64,000 nucleotides of DNA from contig NC_015684.1 of assembly GCF_000218565.1 (NCBI RefSeq), positions 1,922,001 through 1,986,000 on the forward strand, given 5' to 3'. A program made the position numbers and the translations under genes. Each line of letters begins with the position of its first letter. Position 1 is the stretch's first letter. Under the pieces are notes generated by a model. That model saw only the letters and a program-made list of their open reading frames with translations. It made no database searches and was not told the DNA's origin. Below, in pieces: positions 55,729 through 64,000 of this stretch. Source of the stretch: Afipia carboxidovorans OM5 (GTDB lineage: Bacteria; Pseudomonadota; Alphaproteobacteria; Rhizobiales; Xanthobacteraceae).

Positions 55729-56496
55729 ATGAATTTCCGGAACTTGGCCGCGCAGGCCGTGCGCGGACGGAGGTTCGCCGTAGCATGTTTCGCCGCTTTC
55801 GCACTGGCCGCGCTGCCGGCGACGGACGCGAGCGCGCAGGCTCAGCAGCAGCCGGCGCCGAAGGGCAAGGCCGCTCCCAAGGCGACGCCTAAAGCCGCCC
55901 CCGCCCAGCCACAGCAACCGGCGCAGGCTCAGCAACAGCCGCCTGAGCAGCAGGTCCAGCTCATTTACGGCCAGTGGACGAAGTTTTGTCTCAAGGGGCA
56001 GGATGCCAATGCCAAGCAGGTGTGCTTCACCGGCAAGGACGGCCGCATTGAATCCGGCCAGCCGGTGATCGCCGCGGTCATCATCGAGCCCGAAGGCGAG
56101 CCGAAGAAGATCCTGCGTGTCACGCTGCCGCTCGGTATGCAGTTGGCTTACGGCACCCGTATCGTCGTCGACAGCAACCCGCCGCAGCAGAGCCCGTATG
56201 TGATCTGCTTCGCCAACGGCTGCATGTCCGATTACGAAGTCACTGCCGACCTTCTCAATCACATGAAGAAGGGCCAGAACCTGGTCGTGCAGGCTATCAA
56301 CTCCAACGGCGCGCCGTTGACGCTGCCGCTGCCGCTCGCCGAGTTCGCCAAGGCCTATGACGGTCCTCCGACCGATCCGAAGGTGTTCGAGGAGAACCAG
56401 AAGAAGCTGCAGGACGAGTTGCAGAAGCGTGCGGCGGAAGCCCGCCAGCGGCTCGAGAGCCAGACCAACACCACGCCGCCAGCGAACAACAAGTAA
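55729..56496 (+). CDS. Invasion-associated locus B (IalB) family protein
   Basis: A 255-residue exported protein with an Arg-rich signal peptide, a long Gln/Pro/Ala/Lys linker (about residues 35-80) and an IalB domain with 'YGQWTKFCLKGQDANAK' and 'FANGCMSDYEVTADLL'. The domain has four Cys that could pair. In Bartonella IalB aids entry into red cells; free-living relatives have it too, with unknown role. A strong terminator follows. Confidence 0.92.
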   Translation: MNFRNLAAQAVRGRRFAVACFAAFALAALPATDASAQAQQQPAPKGKAAPKATPKAAPAQPQQPAQAQQQPPEQQVQLIYGQWTKFCLKGQDANAKQVCFTGKDGRIESGQPVIAAVIIEPEGEPKKILRVTLPLGMQLAYGTRIVVDSNPPQQSPYVICFANGCMSDYEVTADLLNHMKKGQNLVVQAINSNGAPLTLPLPLAEFAKAYDGPPTDPKVFEENQKKLQDELQKRAAEARQRLESQTNTTPPANNK

Positions 56497-56515
56497 CGCC
56501 GCAGGCATGGGACAC

Positions 56516-56545
56516 AAAAAAGCGCGCAGCGATGCGCGCTTTTTT
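56516..56545 (+). terminator. Rho-independent terminator of the IalB gene
   Basis: A perfect 13-bp stem from AAAAAAGCGCGCA (56516-56528) to TGCGCGCTTTTTT (56533-56545) with a GCGA tetraloop. It is 19 bases after the stop codon. Confidence 0.93.
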
Positions 56546-56737
56546 ATTGGGCATTAGCTGCATCAGGCAGCCGGCATTTCAGGTCGCAATACGACCAGAT
56601 TGTCGCACGCCATGGAGTCTGCGGCCAGAATGCAACAGCTTCTCATACAAGCGCCCACCTAGATGTGTTCTAAGACCGAGCTCGATGGTCTGTTGTAGAG
56701 GACCCCATGGGGATCGTTTTCTCGTGGGGGCCGACCG

Positions 56738-59035
56738 GTGCAGTCGAAGCTTTGTTCGAAAAAGATGATGCGTGCGATATTGTTGGGCGCGGTCAGTTAT
56801 ATCGCATTTTCCGTTGAAATTTCGACGCAGGCTGAAGCGCAGTCTTCGACGCTTCCTTCAATCACGGTGGATCAGCCCAGGCCGTCCGCCCGTCGCGTAA
56901 CGCCTGCAAGGCGTTCGACGGCGAGCCGCGCGGCTCCGCGCCGTGCCGCGGCAGCGCCAAGAGCGGTCGAGCCTGTCCGTTATCTCGTGCCTTCGACCGG
57001 TGCGCTGGGAACTCCACCCGCACCTTATGCTGGCGGGCAGGTGGCGAGTGGCGCCAGCCTCGGACTGCTGGGCAACCGCAGCGTGATGGACACGCCCTTC
57101 AACATGACGAGCTATACGGCGGAGCTCATCCAGAACCAGCAGGCACGCACGATCCGTGACGTCCTTATCAACGACCCTTCTGTACGGACAATTCAGGCGG
57201 CTGGCGGTGGTGCAGACGGCCTGTTTATTCGCGGTTTCTATTATGACAGCGGTGATTACGGCCTGAACGGCCTTTACGGCATCGCTCCGTATTATTCGAC
57301 CGCCGCCAATTTCGTCGAACGCGTCGAAGTCCTCAAAGGGCCGAGCGCCTTGCTGAACGGCATGACGGTCGGGGGTACTGGCGCTTCGAGCGGCGGCGCT
57401 GTTGGTGGCAGCGTCAATCTCGTGACCAAGCACGCCCCTGATATCGATATCACGCAGTTGACCGGCACCTATGTCTCTCGCGGTCAGTTTGGCGCGCAAG
57501 TTGATGTGAGCCGCCGCTACGGCGAGCACAAGGAGTGGGGTGTTCGTTTGAATGGTGCTTATTCAAACGGCAGCACCCCATGGGACCGTCAAACCGATGA
57601 ATTTGGTAACGTCGTGCTCGGGGTCGACTATCGAGGCGAGCGGGCACGATTGGCGATCGATGTCGGACATCAGACCGATAATCTGAACCCGCCGCTGCGT
57701 TTCTTCGGTGTTTCAACGGTTATTCCGGAGCCTCCGAAACCGGGTACGAACTTTCAGGTCCCGTGGGCCTACTACAAGCCGACCGACACCTTCCTGACCG
57801 CGAGAGGCGAGGTTGACCTGACAGACTGGGTCACCGCTTATGCTGCGTTCGGCTATCACGACAGCAAGATCGATTATCTTTATCCGTCGCCCAACATTCA
57901 GAGCAGCGCCGGCGCCTTGATCGGACGTCCGGGCCTTGGCCATGAAACCTTTGAGACGTTTGCCGGAGAAGCGGGATTACGGGCAACGGTCGATACCGGA
58001 CCGATCAATCACGCGCTCAACGTGAATTACTCGATCAATCATCGGACCTACGATCAGAAACTCTCGGCCTCATCAGGCCTTATTTCCTGGAATCTCTACA
58101 CGCCGCCGACGAGCGTTCTTCAGCCTTCATTGAGTCCGGCCCTGGCACAGACCACGAATGCGAATCTGTGGAGCGTCGGTGTGTCCGATACGATGTCGAT
58201 GTGGGACAAGCGCGTTCAGGTAACGGTGGGCGTGCGGCGGCAGACGGCGGGCGTCGGTGTCGATACTTACCTTCCATCTGTATCAAGCCGGCCCAACGAT
58301 GAGACGTCTGTCTGGAGCCCCGCTTACGCCGTTGTCGTCAAGCCGTTTGAGAATATTTCGCTCTACGCGAACTACATCGAAGGTCTTCAGACGCCGGTTG
58401 TTGTATCTGGTAATTTCTCCAACGCTGGAACGGTTTTTCCGCCGACCCGGACCAAGCAGGCCGAAGTGGGTGTAAAGATCGACACAGGCCGCTTCACGAC
58501 CACCCTGAGCGCCTTCGATATTACACGGCCGAATGTCATCACTGTGCCTGGAACGCCACCGTCCCAGCAACTCAATGGTGAACAGCGCAATCGTGGCATG
58601 GAACTGAATGTCTTCGGTGAAGTCGCTCCGGGCTTCCGGTTGCTTGGCGGTCTTGCCCTGATAGATGGCGAGCAGACCAGAACTCAAAACGGCGCTACGG
58701 ATGGGCGTGTTGCGATCGGTGTTCCCGTTGTCACGACCAATATCGGAGCCGAATGGGATACGCCGTTTGTACGTGGCCTGACGTTGACGGGCAGGGTGAT
58801 CCACACCGGGCGGCAGTACGTGAACGCGACGAATACGCTCTCGATCCCGTCATGGACACGTTCGGATATCGGCGCGCGATATACGTTTGCTTCGCCGTGG
58901 AATGGAAAGCCGATTGTGGTTCGCGCCAGCATCGAAAACCTCTTCAACGAGGCGTACTGGGCGTCGGCCTACAGCGGCGTCATCACGCTTGGTGCTCCTC
59001 GCACCTATCTCGTGTCGACGACGTTCAATTTTTGA
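56738..59035 (+). CDS. TonB-dependent siderophore receptor
   Basis: A 765-residue outer-membrane receptor with a signal peptide, a possible TonB box ('SITVDQ' near residue 42), an Arg/Ala-rich stretch, a plug domain ('IRDVLINDPSVRTIQAAGG', 'VERVEVLKGPSALLNG') and a 22-strand barrel ending in phenylalanine. It most resembles ferric-siderophore receptors. GTG 56738 has GGGGG about eight bases upstream; ATG 56765 is possible. I could not find a Fur, Irr or RirA site upstream. No transporter is adjacent. Confidence 0.93.
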   Translation: MQSKLCSKKMMRAILLGAVSYIAFSVEISTQAEAQSSTLPSITVDQPRPSARRVTPARRSTASRAAPRRAAAAPRAVEPVRYLVPSTGALGTPPAPYAGGQVASGASLGLLGNRSVMDTPFNMTSYTAELIQNQQARTIRDVLINDPSVRTIQAAGGGADGLFIRGFYYDSGDYGLNGLYGIAPYYSTAANFVERVEVLKGPSALLNGMTVGGTGASSGGAVGGSVNLVTKHAPDIDITQLTGTYVSRGQFGAQVDVSRRYGEHKEWGVRLNGAYSNGSTPWDRQTDEFGNVVLGVDYRGERARLAIDVGHQTDNLNPPLRFFGVSTVIPEPPKPGTNFQVPWAYYKPTDTFLTARGEVDLTDWVTAYAAFGYHDSKIDYLYPSPNIQSSAGALIGRPGLGHETFETFAGEAGLRATVDTGPINHALNVNYSINHRTYDQKLSASSGLISWNLYTPPTSVLQPSLSPALAQTTNANLWSVGVSDTMSMWDKRVQVTVGVRRQTAGVGVDTYLPSVSSRPNDETSVWSPAYAVVVKPFENISLYANYIEGLQTPVVVSGNFSNAGTVFPPTRTKQAEVGVKIDTGRFTTTLSAFDITRPNVITVPGTPPSQQLNGEQRNRGMELNVFGEVAPGFRLLGGLALIDGEQTRTQNGATDGRVAIGVPVVTTNIGAEWDTPFVRGLTLTGRVIHTGRQYVNATNTLSIPSWTRSDIGARYTFASPWNGKPIVVRASIENLFNEAYWASAYSGVITLGAPRTYLVSTTFNF

Positions 59036-59074
59036 GATGGGCATGAGGCGTGGTCGCCATCCCGGCGGCTACGC

Positions 59075-59404
59075 CTAGTTCAGCGACAGATTGCGCTGGC
59101 GATAGCTGCCTGTCTTGTCCTTGATGAAGATTTCCGACACCTGTGAGTGGCCGACGGGATCGCCAGTCTCGTCGGGCAGCAGGTTCTGCTCGGAGACATA
59201 GGCAATGTATTCGGACTCCGCGTTCTCCGCGAGCAGATGGTAGAACGGCTGGTCTTTCTCCGGGCGCAGTTCCTCGGGAATGGAGAGCCACCATTCCTCG
59301 GTGTTGTTGAATTCCCCATCGATATCGAAGATCACCCCCCGAAATGAAAACACCCGGTGGCGGACGATCTGGCCGATGTGAAACTTGGTGCTGCGAACCT
59401 TCAT
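59075..59404 (-). CDS. hspQ: Heat shock protein HspQ (YccV-like)
   Basis: A 109-residue protein with 'KFHIGQIVRHRVFSFRGVIFDID' at the start and 'PEELRPEKDQPFYHLLAEN', the YccV-like hemimethylated-DNA-binding fold. In E. coli HspQ acts on protein degradation through Lon and DnaA turnover. ATG 59404 begins the domain, with GGAA six bases upstream; a longer frame upstream has no support. Confidence 0.93.
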   Translation of the reverse strand: MKVRSTKFHIGQIVRHRVFSFRGVIFDIDGEFNNTEEWWLSIPEELRPEKDQPFYHLLAENAESEYIAYVSEQNLLPDETGDPVGHSQVSEIFIKDKTGSYRQRNLSLN

Positions 59405-59474
59405 CGTGATTCCGCGATAGTCGAGAATTGTGGCAGTTGCGGGGAGGTTGGTTAAGCGTAATGTTGCTTCCCGA

Positions 59475-60668
59475 TCAAGCCTGACGGCGCCACCACGGCG
59501 CGAGGCCTTCCCGCATGGCAAAGCGGCGCACCGGATTAGCGATATTGAGCAAATGAAGCCCGGCGGCGCGCAGCGCCTGGGTGGGCAGGAAATCGCTCAA
59601 CAGCGAGCGATTGGCAAAATCGATCACGGCGCTGCGGCTGAAGATGTCGGCGCGGCGCGCCTGTGCATATTGCGCCATCACCTGATTTGAACTGGCATCG
59701 CCTTCCACCTCGTAGGCGGAACTGACGATCCGCACGAAATCGGCGGCGTCGCGCAACCCGAGATTGAGTCCCTGCGCACCAATCGGCGGGAACACGTGCG
59801 CGGCCTCACCGAGCAGGGCGACGCGACCGGCGGTAAGCTGAGACGGACTTTGCATCGTCAGCGGAAAGACATGGCGCTCGCCCTCGGCACGCATTTTGCC
59901 GAGAATGGAATGCGCCTGCCGCTCGGCGCGCAATCCCAACTCTTCGTCAGAAAGAGATTTCAACGTGGCGGCCTCATCCGGCGTCGTCACCCACACCACA
60001 CTCGAATGATCGCCCGGCAGCGGCACGAATACGCGCGGCCCGTGGGGCGTGTGAAATTCCGTCGAGATGTTGTGATGGGGCCGGGTGTGCGCCGTGTTGA
60101 AGGTGACCGCAGCCTGATTGAGCGTGCGGGTGCGTAGCGTGATGCCCGCGCTTTGCCGCGTCAGCGAATTGCGGCCGTCCGCACCGCCGACGATCGCCGC
60201 GCCGAACTGCGTGCCGCTGGCGGTCTCGACAATGACCGACGTTCCTTCATCGCGGATCGCGCGCGCATCGTCATCGTGGCGAATGAGGTTCGGCAACTCC
60301 GCAGCGCGTGCTTCGAGCGCCTCGACGAGCATACGGTTCTTGATGTTGTAGCCGAACGCCTCCTCGCCGATTTCCTCGGCGGAAAGCCGCACTTCCGGTG
60401 CGCGCACCAGCCGCCCGGTATCGTCGATCAGCCGCATCACCTGCAGCGCGGCTGCCTTGTCCTCGCAATGCCGCCAGACCCCGAGTTGAATCAGGAAGTC
60501 GACCGAGCCGCCGAGGAGGGCCGTGGTGCGATTGTCGGCATAGGCGACCTTGCGGGCGACCAGAGCGGTCGGGGCACCGTTCTGCGCGAGACCGATGGCG
60601 GCGGCGAGGCCGACCGGGCCACCACCGATGATGGCGGCTGTAACGTCTGAGGAACCGGAAGCACTCAT
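59475..60668 (-). CDS. UbiH/UbiF/COQ6-family FAD-dependent hydroxylase
   Basis: A 397-residue flavoprotein with the FAD-binding 'AIIGGGPVGLAAAIGLAQ' at the start, 'GADGRNSLTRQ' in the middle and 'LLGEAAHVFPPIGAQG' near residue 290. The family hydroxylates the ring in ubiquinone synthesis; which position cannot be told from sequence. ATG 60668 is the start of the conserved region. The neighbour pcs is divergent. Confidence 0.92.
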   Translation of the reverse strand: MSASGSSDVTAAIIGGGPVGLAAAIGLAQNGAPTALVARKVAYADNRTTALLGGSVDFLIQLGVWRHCEDKAAALQVMRLIDDTGRLVRAPEVRLSAEEIGEEAFGYNIKNRMLVEALEARAAELPNLIRHDDDARAIRDEGTSVIVETASGTQFGAAIVGGADGRNSLTRQSAGITLRTRTLNQAAVTFNTAHTRPHHNISTEFHTPHGPRVFVPLPGDHSSVVWVTTPDEAATLKSLSDEELGLRAERQAHSILGKMRAEGERHVFPLTMQSPSQLTAGRVALLGEAAHVFPPIGAQGLNLGLRDAADFVRIVSSAYEVEGDASSNQVMAQYAQARRADIFSRSAVIDFANRSLLSDFLPTQALRAAGLHLLNIANPVRRFAMREGLAPWWRRQA

Positions 60669-60766
60669 GTTGGTGCGATAGCAGCTTTTTCCGTAGGGGT
60701 CGATGCGGCTAGAACCCTGGATCGGGATTACCACAGGCGCAAGAGCAGCCGTGCGCGCGGCGCGCA

Positions 60767-61519
60767 ATGCTGCTAGTCATGAGTTGGATGGCCGACTCGC
60801 ACCCAGCCGCTAGACGCTCTGCCGCATCGTCGCCGATGCGAGGGTTTGCCGTTCATCTGCTGACGGCGTCGGGCACCGCGCTTGCCTTGCTGGCCTTGCT
60901 GGAGGCTGTGCGGGAGCACTGGTCGATGGCGTTCGTCTGGCTCGGCCTCGCCCTTGCCATCGACGGAATCGATGGCCCGCTCGCCCGGCGCTTCCGAATC
61001 GCGGACGAATTGCCGAACTGGTCCGGCGAGACGCTCGATCTCGTCGTCGATTTCCTCACTTACGTTTTCGTTCCAGCCTACATGATTGCGGCGAGCAAGC
61101 TGTTGCTGCCGCTGGCGGCACCTCTCATCGGCATTGCCATCGTCATGTCCGGCGCGCTTTATTTTGCCGACCGCCGAATGAAGACCGAGGACAATTGCTT
61201 CCGGGGCTTTCCCGCGCTGTGGAATGCGGCTGCATTCTTTCTTTTCTTGTTGAAGCCATCGCCCATGTTGGCGACCGGCGCGCTCGCAGTGCTCGTCGTC
61301 TTGACTTTCGTGCCATTCCGCACGTTGCATCCGTTGCGGACGCGTCGCGGGCGGCCGTTCACGTTTATTCTGATTGGCATCGGCGCAGCGCTCGCGGTCT
61401 TCGCGGTGCTCCGTGATTTCAACGTACCGCTGGAAGTCAAGATCACACTCTGTGCGATTTCGGCCTACGTTCTATTCTCCGATACTGTCATCCGCGTTTT
61501 GCAACGGATCAAACCATGA
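60767..61519 (+). CDS. pcs: Phosphatidylcholine synthase
   Basis: Pcs condenses choline with CDP-diacylglycerol to form phosphatidylcholine, a pathway of Rhizobiales and related bacteria. The 250-residue product has eight helices and the CDP-alcohol transferase motif Asp69-Gly70, Ala73-Arg74, then after twelve rather than eight residues Gly87, Asp91 and Asp95, the spacing seen in Pcs. The exact start among ATG 60767, 60779 and 60788 is open. The stop overlaps the terC-like start by four bases. Confidence 0.93.
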   Translation: MLLVMSWMADSHPAARRSAASSPMRGFAVHLLTASGTALALLALLEAVREHWSMAFVWLGLALAIDGIDGPLARRFRIADELPNWSGETLDLVVDFLTYVFVPAYMIAASKLLLPLAAPLIGIAIVMSGALYFADRRMKTEDNCFRGFPALWNAAAFFLFLLKPSPMLATGALAVLVVLTFVPFRTLHPLRTRRGRPFTFILIGIGAALAVFAVLRDFNVPLEVKITLCAISAYVLFSDTVIRVLQRIKP

Positions 61520-62271
61520 TGGATTTATTGACGAGCCCCGAAGCCTGGGCCGCACTGCTGACTTTGACGGCGCTTGAAGTCGTTCTCGGCATCGACAACG
61601 TCATTTTCCTCTCGGTGATCGTCTCACGAATTCCAGCGGAGCAGGCCAAGCGCGCCCGGCAGATCGGCCTCGCGCTGGCGCTGATCTTCCGCATCCTGCT
61701 GCTCAGCATGCTGGTGTGGCTGATCGGGCTTACGGCGCCTGTCATCACGATCAAAGGCCTCGACCTGTCGTGGCGCGACCTGATCCTGATCGGCGGTGGT
61801 CTGTTCCTGATCGCCAAGGCGACGCACGAGATTCACGCCGAGGTGGAAGGGCCAACCGACGGAGAGGTGGTCGCTTCGCGCTCCTCCAACGCCTTCGCCT
61901 GGGTGATCTTCCAGATCATCGTGATCGACGTGATCTTCTCGCTCGATTCCGTCATCACCGCGATCGGCATGGCGCAGGATCTGCGGATCATGGTTGCGGC
62001 CGTCGTTATCGCCTGTGCGGTGATGTATTTGTCATCCGGCCCGGTGTCGGCTTTCGTCGCGGAATATCCCACCACGAAGATGCTTGCGCTCGCGTTTCTG
62101 GTGCTGATCGGCGTCGCACTCGTGGCCGACGGTTTCAGCTTCCACATCCCGCGCGCCTACATCTACACCGCCATCGTGTTCTCCGGTGCGGTTGAGACGT
62201 TCAACGTCCTTGCCAAACGCAACCAGCGCAAACGCAAGGTTGCGGCGCAACTCACCGAACCACCACGTTGA
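61516..62271 (+). CDS. TerC-family membrane protein
   Basis: A 251-residue protein with seven helices and the acidic motifs 'EVVLGIDNVIF' and 'IDVIFSLDSVITA', typical of TerC. Members have been linked to metal (manganese, tellurite) handling and to loading metals onto exported enzymes. It is translationally coupled to pcs, an arrangement I do not know to be general. Confidence 0.93.
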   Translation: MMDLLTSPEAWAALLTLTALEVVLGIDNVIFLSVIVSRIPAEQAKRARQIGLALALIFRILLLSMLVWLIGLTAPVITIKGLDLSWRDLILIGGGLFLIAKATHEIHAEVEGPTDGEVVASRSSNAFAWVIFQIIVIDVIFSLDSVITAIGMAQDLRIMVAAVVIACAVMYLSSGPVSAFVAEYPTTKMLALAFLVLIGVALVADGFSFHIPRAYIYTAIVFSGAVETFNVLAKRNQRKRKVAAQLTEPPR

Positions 62272-62323
62272 CAAGTGCGGCGCGATCTATTTCCGTCTCG
62301 GGAAAGAGATCACGGAGTGAACA

Positions 62324-63298
62324 ATGGTCAAAGCTGTACGTGTGCACCAACTCGGGGGACCGGAGGTTCTGACCTACGAGGATATCGATCTGCCGCCGCC
62401 GGGGCAGGGCGAGGTGCGTATCCTGAACCACGCTATCGGCCTCAACTTTACCGACTGCTATTTCCGCACCGGCCTTTACAAGGCGCCCGGCCTGCCGTTC
62501 ATCGTTGGCCATGAGGCATCGGGCGAGGTCACCGCGGTCGGCCCCGGCGTGACGAACTTCCATCCCGGCGACCGGGTTGCCTATTACCTCAACCTCGGTG
62601 CCTACGCGACGGAACGCAACGCGCCGGCCGATCGGCTTGTGAAGCTGCCCGATCATATCACCTACGAGCAGGGCGCTGTCCTGATGCTCAAGGGCCTCAC
62701 AACGTGGTATCTGTTGCACAAGACGTTTCATGTTCAGCCCGGGAATCGCGTGTTGATCCATGCGGCGGCGGGTGGCGTTGGCCTTTTGGCCTGCCAATGG
62801 GCCAAGGCGCTTGGCGCGACGGTGATCGGCACCGCGGGCTCGAAGGAGAAGGCCGACCTCGCGCTCGCCAACGGGTGCGATCATGTCATTCTCTACAAGG
62901 AAGAGAATTTCGCCGAGCGCGTGAAACAGATCAGCCGGGGCGAACTCTGTGATGTCGTCTATGACGGTGTCGGCAAGGATACGTTCCAGGGATCGCTGCG
63001 CTCGCTGAAGAAACGCGGTCTGTTGGTGAGCTTCGGCAATGCCTCCGGTGCGGTGCCACCGTTCTCGCTGAGCGAACTCAACGCGCACGGCTCGCTGTTC
63101 GTCACCCGCCCGAAGCTCGCCGATCACATCAGCACGCGAAAAGAACTGATGGAAGGGGCGGACGCACTGTTTGCCGCCGTGATCGACGGCACGCTGCGTG
63201 TGCCGATCAATCGTGCCTATGCACTGAAGGATGCTGCCAAGGCGCACATCGATCTGGAGAGTCGCGTGACGACGGGAGCGTCGGTGCTGAAGCCGTAA
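62324..63298 (+). CDS. NADPH:quinone reductase, zinc-independent MDR type (Qor-like)
   Basis: A 324-residue protein with the quinone oxidoreductase start 'VKAVRVHQLGGPEVLTYED', the NADPH-binding 'HAAAGGVGLLACQWAKALGA' and no zinc-ligand cysteines. It would reduce quinones or enones with NADPH. It stands 52 bases after the terC-like gene in the same direction and may be in the same transcript. Confidence 0.94.
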   Translation: MVKAVRVHQLGGPEVLTYEDIDLPPPGQGEVRILNHAIGLNFTDCYFRTGLYKAPGLPFIVGHEASGEVTAVGPGVTNFHPGDRVAYYLNLGAYATERNAPADRLVKLPDHITYEQGAVLMLKGLTTWYLLHKTFHVQPGNRVLIHAAAGGVGLLACQWAKALGATVIGTAGSKEKADLALANGCDHVILYKEENFAERVKQISRGELCDVVYDGVGKDTFQGSLRSLKKRGLLVSFGNASGAVPPFSLSELNAHGSLFVTRPKLADHISTRKELMEGADALFAAVIDGTLRVPINRAYALKDAAKAHIDLESRVTTGASVLKP

Positions 63299-63312
63299 GA
63301 ACTCGTTAAATC

Positions 63313-63388
63313 GTCATGCGCGGACTTGATCCGCGCATCCATCTTTCTTGAAAAATGATGGATTGCCGGGTCAAGCCCGGCAATGACG
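63313..63388. repeat. Compound palindromic repeat (REP-like), copy B
   Basis: Hairpin one: ATGCGCGGA (63316-63324) and TCCGCGCAT (63330-63338) around CTTGA. Hairpin two: ATTGCCGGG (63362-63370) and CCCGGCAAT (63376-63384) around TCAAG. The second is identical to that at 9915-9937. It lies between the convergent Qor-like gene and rimO. Confidence 0.88.
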
Positions 63389-63414
63389 AATATTCCTGTT
63401 GGTAATCGTGTGCC

Positions 63415-64000
63415 TCAAAATCCCGCCACGCTGCCGTGCAGGTCGTATTCGTCGGCGCGCTCGATCTTCACGGTGACGATGTCGCCGACCTTCAAGGGAC
63501 GGCGGCTTGCGACATAAACCGAACCGTCGATCTGCGGCGCATCGGCCTTGGAGCGCCCCTTCGCAACGCTCGGGCCGACCTCGTCGATGATGACCTGCTG
63601 ACGCGTGCCGACCTTGCGCTTCAGTCGCTGCGCGGAAATCTTCTGCTGGCGGGCCATCAGCGCATTCCAGCGCGCAGTCTTGATCTCATCCGGCACCGGA
63701 TTTTCAAGCGCATTCGAGGTCGCGCCTGCGACCGGCTCGTACTTGAAGCAGCCGAGGCGATCGATCTGCGCTTCGTCGAGCCAGTCGAGCAGATCCTGAA
63801 ATTCGGATTCCGTCTCGCCCGGAAAGCCGACGATGAAGGTCGAGCGCAGCGTGAGGTCGGGGCATTGCTCGCGCCATTTGTGGATGCGTGCGAGCGTCTT
63901 GTCCTGCGCGGCCGGGCGGCGCATGCGCTTTAGCACTTCGGTGTTGGCGTGCTGGAAGGGAATGTCGAGATAGGGAAGGATGTTGCCGCCCATCAGCGGA
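63415..64000 (-). CDS. rimO: Ribosomal protein S12 methylthiotransferase RimO, C-terminal part
   Basis: The gene enters from the right edge; only about 194 C-terminal residues are inside. They include 'LPYLDIPFQHAN', 'STFIVGFPGETESEF' of the radical-SAM domain and a C-terminal TRAM domain that ends the protein. RimO adds a methylthio group to an aspartate of ribosomal protein S12. The radical-SAM cysteines lie outside the window. The match to RimO rather than MiaB is from 'QHANTEVLKRMRRP'. Confidence 0.93.
   Translation of the reverse strand, partial: PLMGGNILPYLDIPFQHANTEVLKRMRRPAAQDKTLARIHKWREQCPDLTLRSTFIVGFPGETESEFQDLLDWLDEAQIDRLGCFKYEPVAGATSNALENPVPDEIKTARWNALMARQQKISAQRLKRKVGTRQQVIIDEVGPSVAKGRSKADAPQIDGSVYVASRRPLKVGDIVTVKIERADEYDLHGSVAGF

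Noticed and set aside
56546..56737. Fur, Irr or RirA site upstream of the TonB receptor
   Set aside because: I looked for dyads of these types and found no convincing match, so regulation by iron is left as expectation only.

Overview
The window is GC-rich, densely packed chromosomal DNA from an alphaproteobacterium. It most likely comes from the Bradyrhizobium/Rhodopseudomonas/Afipia group (Nitrobacteraceae). This rests on the gene content: a Bradyrhizobium-type ndvB/ndvC beta-glucan locus, a bacterial phosphatidylcholine synthase, an Omp25-type porin-like protein, IalB, DUF1127, an SOS box of the alphaproteobacterial GAAC-N7-GAAC kind, and short palindromic repeats of a type I associate with these genomes. 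I see no plasmid, phage or transposase gene. The genus assignment is inference.

Layout, left to right. (1) 1-5019: a truncated DUF815 ATPase faces yajC-secD-secF, followed in the same tight run by two genes whose human relatives are complex I assembly factors (NDUFAF3-like and NDUFAF6-like). (2) 5141-9721: trmFO, a 56-residue DUF1127 protein, an AT-rich spacer with palindromes, a DJ-1/PfpI protein, a DUF2189 membrane protein and a DUF3597 protein. (3) 9966-13854: an accessory-looking metabolic block. It has a 4-hydroxybutyryl-CoA dehydratase/HpaB-type flavoprotein divergent from a TetR regulator across a well-formed operator, then an isochorismatase-fold hydrolase and a Tat-exported fumarylacetoacetase-fold hydrolase. 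(4) 14028-24287: two sibling small acetyltransferases, an SPW membrane protein, uvrA, an outer-membrane beta-barrel, ssb with a LexA-like box inside its promoter, a MarC protein and gyrA. (5) 24457-29868: coaD, two cyclophilins, queA, tgt, a zinc-ribbon protein and cysK. (6) 30119-32306: a soluble chemoreceptor, tRNA-Lys(UUU) and a small membrane protein. (7) 32382-39294: the ndvB/ndvC-type locus with uncharacterised neighbours. (8) 39485-44039: glmU and glmS for UDP-GlcNAc, then a DUF502 protein. (9) 44046-50733: recG, sdhE, mfd and a PRC-barrel protein. (10) 50811-64000: a degenerate GGDEF protein, a degenerate acyl-CoA-synthetase-fold protein, a peptide-binding protein, IalB, a TonB receptor, hspQ, a UbiH-type hydroxylase, pcs, terC, a quinone reductase and a truncated rimO.

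Most of this is core machinery: protein export, DNA repair and topology, tRNA modification, cell-wall precursors, coenzyme A and cysteine. I did not find a clear new multi-gene defence or mobile system. The parts most worth a second look are the secDF/complex-I-assembly linkage, the flavoprotein that keeps only two of the four expected Fe-S ligands (with its operator and hydrolase neighbours), the beta-glucan locus and its unnamed companions, and several enzymes or sensors that keep their fold while losing catalytic motifs.
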